Origin: Plasmodium relictum
Taxonomy: Eukaryota; Apicomplexa; Aconoidasida; Haemosporida; Plasmodiidae
Direction: 5' to 3'
Length of the DNA: 64,000 nt
Assembly: GCF_900005765.1 (NCBI RefSeq)
Contig: NC_041687.1
Coordinates: 682,001 to 746,000, forward strand
The number at the start of each line of letters is the position of its first letter. The stretch's first letter is position 1. Of this stretch, positions 59,782-64,000 are shown piece after piece. The notes under the pieces were generated by a model. It had not been told where the DNA came from. It searched no databases and was given only the letters and a program-made list of their open reading frames with translations. The translations under genes were made by a program, and so were the position numbers.

Positions 59782-62700
59782 TTAATCATGTTTTTTTTTA
59801 AAAATTTCTATATTTCCATTTATTCCTGTTAATAAAATACAGTTGCATAAATCATAATTTGTCACTTCTTCTGAATCGTAATAATTTAAGAAAGAAATAT
59901 ATGAAGGTAAAATGGAAGAATTTTTATCGAAAAAATTCGTTTTCGAAGTATTATTATTATCGTCAAAATTATCGCATAAATTAATATATTCTAAAAAAAT
60001 TTCACCATTTTCACTTATTGAGCACAATTGTTGTTTGTTACATGAAGCAGAAATAACACCTTTTTTTTTTGTTTGATTTAAATTTTTAGAAATTATATTA
60101 ATCCAATTTTCACTTTTTAAATCATAAAAATAAAAATTGTGCTTTTTATCAACACAAAAAATAGTATAATCATTAACTAGAGAAGAAACAATTATGTTAT
60201 CAAAATTCTTTAAAAAAATAGTGTTAGTATTTTTTTTTATTCTTTTTTCAAATAAATATTGGGGATTAAAGTAATTTATATGTATATAATTTTCATCATA
60301 CACTTTTTCACGCATGGAATTGTAAAATAAATGTGACTGTTCATTATTAATTAAGGGAATTGATTCATTTGATGAAATGCTTGAAGATATTTTATTATTA
60401 TTACTGTTTAAGTTATTTAAATGAATTGTTTTCTTAGGTGTTCTAATATCAAATAACTTAAAGTTGTCTGATCTAGTAAGCAACAATTTACCTTTTAATT
60501 GTACATATTTCACAGGATAATTGAAGTTATCGTATGTTTGTACAATTTCAAAATTGCTTTCTATATTTATTAGTTGTAATGTTTCATCAGATGAACCAGT
60601 AACCAGATAATTATCATTAGAATTCATACAATTAATGGTATCGTTGTGCATTTTTTTAATAATCAATTTACTGTATATATTATCATTATATAAGAATTTT
60701 TTTTTTTCATTTTTTGATTTTTCATATAAAGAATCATATTCAAATACTTCTTCAAAAGAAGAAAACAAAGAATTATCAGAATCATCAAGGGAAATGTTAG
60801 AATAATCTGAAAAAACAGAAGCATCTTTATTCGTTACATTTCCCATTTCATCTTTTATTTTATTTTTATGTAGTGTATCTTTATATAGTTTATCATCTAC
60901 ATTGTTATAATCCTTTTTTATGTTTCTTATGGATTCTTTTGTTTTTAAAATACTTTTCGGATTTAAAAAAAGGATATTTCCATTGATTGTTCCGAAAATA
61001 TAGTTATGAAGAAAAGTAGTTACACATGAGAAATTTTCGTTACTAAGTTTTAATGAAATTAAATTTTTATTATTTTTTATATCAAAATTTAGTAGATCAT
61101 AGTGTGTTATTAATTTTATATATCCGTTATTACAAGCAAAACATATATTACTTTCATTATTACTAACACCTTTTATAATACATGGTATCTTGTCTGATTT
61201 GCGAAGTTCCCAATTATATCTTTTGAAATAATCATAATATTTTTCCCTTTCCTTGTTATTTTTATTTTTTATATGATTATTATCATAATTCATATGTGAT
61301 ATTTGGTTTATAAGAATGTTATTTTTTTCATTATTTAATGTAAGCTTATGAAAATTTTCACTATTATTTTCATCACTAGCTTCATCACTATCTTCATTAT
61401 TTAAGATACTTTTACTGTAACTATCTTTATTTGATTTTTTTTTTTTTTCTTTCTTTTTTAAACATTCTTCCTTTAACATTTCATTAATAACACATGAATA
61501 ATACCAAGGAAAATTTTTAATTTTTTCATCAAAATGAAATTTTTTCATTTTTTTTTTTGGTAAATGATGTTCTTTAAAAATTTGAAATGGACATTGCCCA
61601 AATTCATGTAATTGAGTTTTTAATGCCTTTGGTGACATAGATGTAATTAAAGATTTAATTTTATGATTAAAATTTTTATCAAATTGACTATCTTCTCCCG
61701 TTTTCTTTTTTTCATAACTTACGTTATATTCATTTGATATTTTTTCATTTAAAATAGCATGCATATATGTTAATGGATGAAATAAATTAAAGTTTTCTTT
61801 TGCTAGTTTTCCATTTTGTTTATAACCAAATATTAAATCAATCCATTCATTTAAATTTTGATTTACATAATTACTTTCTAAAGCATTTTTCAAAATAATT
61901 AAAAAATCTTTTGAGTTATTACACCATTTTGGTAAAAGAACGTCATTTATGTTCCCCTCGCAAGTATTGATATTTAAATTATTTTTAAGAAAGCTGTCGT
62001 CATCTTCATAAAATTCAGGCAGTAATTCAATAAAAGAAGAATTAGCATTTAAAGCTGTATTGAATGTGCTCTCAATTGATAAAAACATTCTTGAAAGTGT
62101 ATCGAATTTACCACTTTGTAATTTTAATTGGCATTCTGGATATAATCTAATTAAAAAATAAACAACATAAGCTAATGTAGAATAATGAGAACCGTAAAAA
62201 TATTCATGATCTTGCATTTTTTCAATCAAAGAATTTAATCTACTTTCATTTAAACAGCCTACTGGTTTTGATAAGTTTCTATAAACCTTTTCATCATTTA
62301 AATTTATTTGATCACTTGAATAATCAGATAAAATCCATGGAAAAACCGGATATTGTGAAAAGTCCTTTCTGCTTCTTCCAGCTACACAATTCAGAAAATC
62401 TAGATACTCATAGTTTGTTATATATCCATTAATCCACTTTTCTTGAATTAAGTAAATGAATTCTTTATTTTCTTCAATAAAAAAGCACTGCGGTTTTATT
62501 TTTTTTAATACATCTATTATTGTTTGTCTTTCATCAAATGAGATAAATTCTACATATAAAGATTTATATTTTTTTTTTTCATGACAAAAAATTATTTCTA
62601 ATGCATTTGGTTTCATAGTTATAATTCTTTTAAAAACATGAAGTATATTTTCAGTTTTCCATTTTTTTTCTTTTTTATTGGTAAAGTTAGGATTCGGTTG

Positions 62701-63681
62701 AAAATAAATATATTTATTTGTAATATTTAGTATTCCTTTTACCTTTAATAATGGAGATACTTTAAAAACCCAATATCCTTCAATTTTATTACTTATAATT
62801 TTTTCATGAATATTTATACTACTTATATCAAATTTTATATTTTTTGTTAATTTTTCTACTATATTTTCTATATATTTTTCTAAATTTATTTCTTTTCTAT
62901 TATCTTTATTTATTATATTATAATTATTATTATTATTACCAGTGCTGTAGTTATTTTTTTGTTTGCTTTTTTTTTCTTTTATTAATATTTCCATTTGTTT
63001 CTCATGAATTAACATTGCAATTTTTATTTTTATTAATATATCATAAATATGGTTTAGCTTTTTTGTTATACCAGAAGAGTTCTCACAAGTAAATATATAC
63101 ACATAACTGTTTTCATTGTTATCATTAATTTTTTTATTTCTTATATCTATTGTACTTCCTTTATCTAATATTACGTTCATGCTATTCTTTTCCAAATTAT
63201 TAGTTAGAGTAATATCGTTGTATTCATCAAAATTATTTAATATTTTTTCAAACTCTTTTATTTTTTTATCGATATTATCATTATTGATATTTTTAAATTC
63301 ATCGTAGTACTCATTATAATCATTTAAGAAGTTTTCATTTTTCTTATATTGTCTTTCATATAAAAATTGAGATGTACATCTTGTCTTCTTGTTATATATA
63401 ACTGTTTTTATTTTTATAAGTTCAACTGTTCTTATAATTAATTCATTTTTAAATATATTTAATTTTATATTTTCTAATTTTCGAAAAGGAAACTTTAATA
63501 CATCGTCGTTAATGCTATAAGGTTCAAACACTAAAGATCTTGAACATAATCTTAATCTTCCTCTTTTATTAACAAAATTCCCATTTTCTTTTTTTTTCAT
63601 TGATATTAACATATCATCAATATATTCTTCATCTTCTTCTAAAAATAGTAAATTAAAATATCTTATTTTTGAATTTTCCAT
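59782..63681 (-). CDS. GRAM/PH, BEACH and WD40 protein (FAN/NSMAF-like)
   Basis: Single exon, 1299 residues. An in-frame TAG a few codons upstream of the ATG fixes the start. The N-terminus (about 30-100) is GRAM-like (GRLRLCSRSLVFEPYSINDD), a PH-like BEACH-adjacent domain spans about 310-400 (IEGYWVFKVSPLLKVKGILN; YIYFQPNPNF), and a BEACH domain spans about 425-705 (AGRSRKDFSQYPVFPWILSD, YGSHYSTLAYVVYFLIRLYP, HEFGQCPFQIFKEHH). WD40 repeats follow from about 800 to the end (for example INCMNSNDNYLVTGSSDETL). GRAM + PH-BEACH + WD40 is the architecture of FAN/NSMAF. BEACH proteins are known as scaffolds in membrane traffic and organelle size control. Low-complexity inserts (Asn, Lys, Ser/Asp) separate the domains. 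Confidence 0.88.
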   Translation of the reverse strand: MENSKIRYFNLLFLEEDEEYIDDMLISMKKKENGNFVNKRGRLRLCSRSLVFEPYSINDDVLKFPFRKLENIKLNIFKNELIIRTVELIKIKTVIYNKKTRCTSQFLYERQYKKNENFLNDYNEYYDEFKNINNDNIDKKIKEFEKILNNFDEYNDITLTNNLEKNSMNVILDKGSTIDIRNKKINDNNENSYVYIFTCENSSGITKKLNHIYDILIKIKIAMLIHEKQMEILIKEKKSKQKNNYSTGNNNNNYNIINKDNRKEINLEKYIENIVEKLTKNIKFDISSINIHEKIISNKIEGYWVFKVSPLLKVKGILNITNKYIYFQPNPNFTNKKEKKWKTENILHVFKRIITMKPNALEIIFCHEKKKYKSLYVEFISFDERQTIIDVLKKIKPQCFFIEENKEFIYLIQEKWINGYITNYEYLDFLNCVAGRSRKDFSQYPVFPWILSDYSSDQINLNDEKVYRNLSKPVGCLNESRLNSLIEKMQDHEYFYGSHYSTLAYVVYFLIRLYPECQLKLQSGKFDTLSRMFLSIESTFNTALNANSSFIELLPEFYEDDDSFLKNNLNINTCEGNINDVLLPKWCNNSKDFLIILKNALESNYVNQNLNEWIDLIFGYKQNGKLAKENFNLFHPLTYMHAILNEKISNEYNVSYEKKKTGEDSQFDKNFNHKIKSLITSMSPKALKTQLHEFGQCPFQIFKEHHLPKKKMKKFHFDEKIKNFPWYYSCVINEMLKEECLKKKEKKKKSNKDSYSKSILNNEDSDEASDENNSENFHKLTLNNEKNNILINQISHMNYDNNHIKNKNNKEREKYYDYFKRYNWELRKSDKIPCIIKGVSNNESNICFACNNGYIKLITHYDLLNFDIKNNKNLISLKLSNENFSCVTTFLHNYIFGTINGNILFLNPKSILKTKESIRNIKKDYNNVDDKLYKDTLHKNKIKDEMGNVTNKDASVFSDYSNISLDDSDNSLFSSFEEVFEYDSLYEKSKNEKKKFLYNDNIYSKLIIKKMHNDTINCMNSNDNYLVTGSSDETLQLINIESNFEIVQTYDNFNYPVKYVQLKGKLLLTRSDNFKLFDIRTPKKTIHLNNLNSNNNKISSSISSNESIPLINNEQSHLFYNSMREKVYDENYIHINYFNPQYLFEKRIKKNTNTIFLKNFDNIIVSSLVNDYTIFCVDKKHNFYFYDLKSENWINIISKNLNQTKKKGVISASCNKQQLCSISENGEIFLEYINLCDNFDDNNNTSKTNFFDKNSSILPSYISFLNYYDSEEVTNYDLCNCILLTGINGNIEIFKKKHD

Positions 63682-64000
63682 ATTTTGCTATTTATGTTTA
63701 TATTAAAATTACATGTTTAATAAAAGGAAGTAAAACAAAAAAAAAAAAAAAAAAGATAATAAAAAAAATAATTATATATATATATATTTTTTTTTTATTA
63801 AAAGATAATTTAAATTTATAAAATTTTTTGTAGATTTTTTTTTTTTTAAGTATTAAAATATATATTTTATATACTCAAAAATGCTTTTATGCATTATTAA
63901 ATATTTCATATGAAATTTTTTTTTCGGAAAGAAAGATTAAAAAGAAGAAAAAACACCCTTAATTTTCCATAAATATATAAAATGATACAGTAAATTTTTT
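63682..64000. other. Upstream region of the BEACH gene
   Basis: About 320 bases to the window end; A/T-rich with A and T homopolymers. Probably 5' UTR/promoter of the BEACH gene. No gene seen. Confidence 0.65.

Noticed and set aside
1-64000. tRNA, rRNA, transposon or virus-derived sequence
   Set aside because: No cloverleaf-like or G/C-rich stretches, no reverse transcriptase, transposase or integrase motifs, and no long terminal or inverted repeats were seen on either strand.

Overview
The window is nuclear DNA from a malaria parasite (genus Plasmodium). It is extremely A/T-rich, with long homopolymer A and T runs and pure TA tracts between genes. Its proteins are rich in Asn, Lys and Glu with low-complexity inserts, its introns are short and T-rich, and it carries a CDPK7-type kinase with PH and EF-hand domains. 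From memory, the left part (axonemal dynein heavy chain, a SANT-domain protein, CDPK7) matches the order around PF3D7_1122900 to PF3D7_1123100 on P. falciparum chromosome 11; this was not checked. The base composition suggests one of the most A/T-rich lineages (falciparum-like or avian), but I cannot name the species.

Layout. Positions 1-15149 (+): 3' part of a giant Kelch-containing axonemal dynein heavy chain, whose start lies outside the window. 15636-21521 (-): protein with two SANT/Myb domains. 25083-30750 (+): CDPK7. 32322-34780 (+): F-box/leucine-rich-repeat protein in four exons. 35262-36905 (+): RING + LON-domain protein with a C-terminal membrane anchor. 38591-40319 (+): translation release factor eRF3 in two exons. 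41918-45034 (-): secretory membrane protein resembling a GT-B glycosyltransferase. 46607-48685 (+): RAP-domain protein. 49478-50165 (+): mitochondrial ribosomal protein mL54 in two exons. 51222-54788 (+): SMC5. 56024-56706 (+): SNU13 (15.5K) in three exons. 57466-59304 (+): ER oxidoreductin ERO1 in five exons. 59782-63681 (-): GRAM/BEACH/WD40 protein.

These are independently transcribed housekeeping and stage-specific genes, not an operon. Three gene pairs converge (dynein/SANT, eRF3/glycosyltransferase-like, ERO1/BEACH) and two diverge from shared upstream regions (SANT/CDPK7 and glycosyltransferase-like/RAP). Several were completed only by working out splice sites: the last dynein exon, exons 2-4 of the F-box/LRR gene, the first CDPK7 exon, and the last membrane-spanning exon of ERO1.

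I found no mobile elements, viral remnants, tRNA or rRNA genes, or CRISPR arrays. The most interesting items are the glycosyltransferase-like type I membrane protein, ERO1 with unusual shuttle-cysteine spacing and a C-terminal anchor ending in a dilysine signal, a cysteine-rich zinc-finger-like module inside CDPK7, a PAM2-like motif at the eRF3 N-terminus, and a membrane-anchored RING-LON protein.
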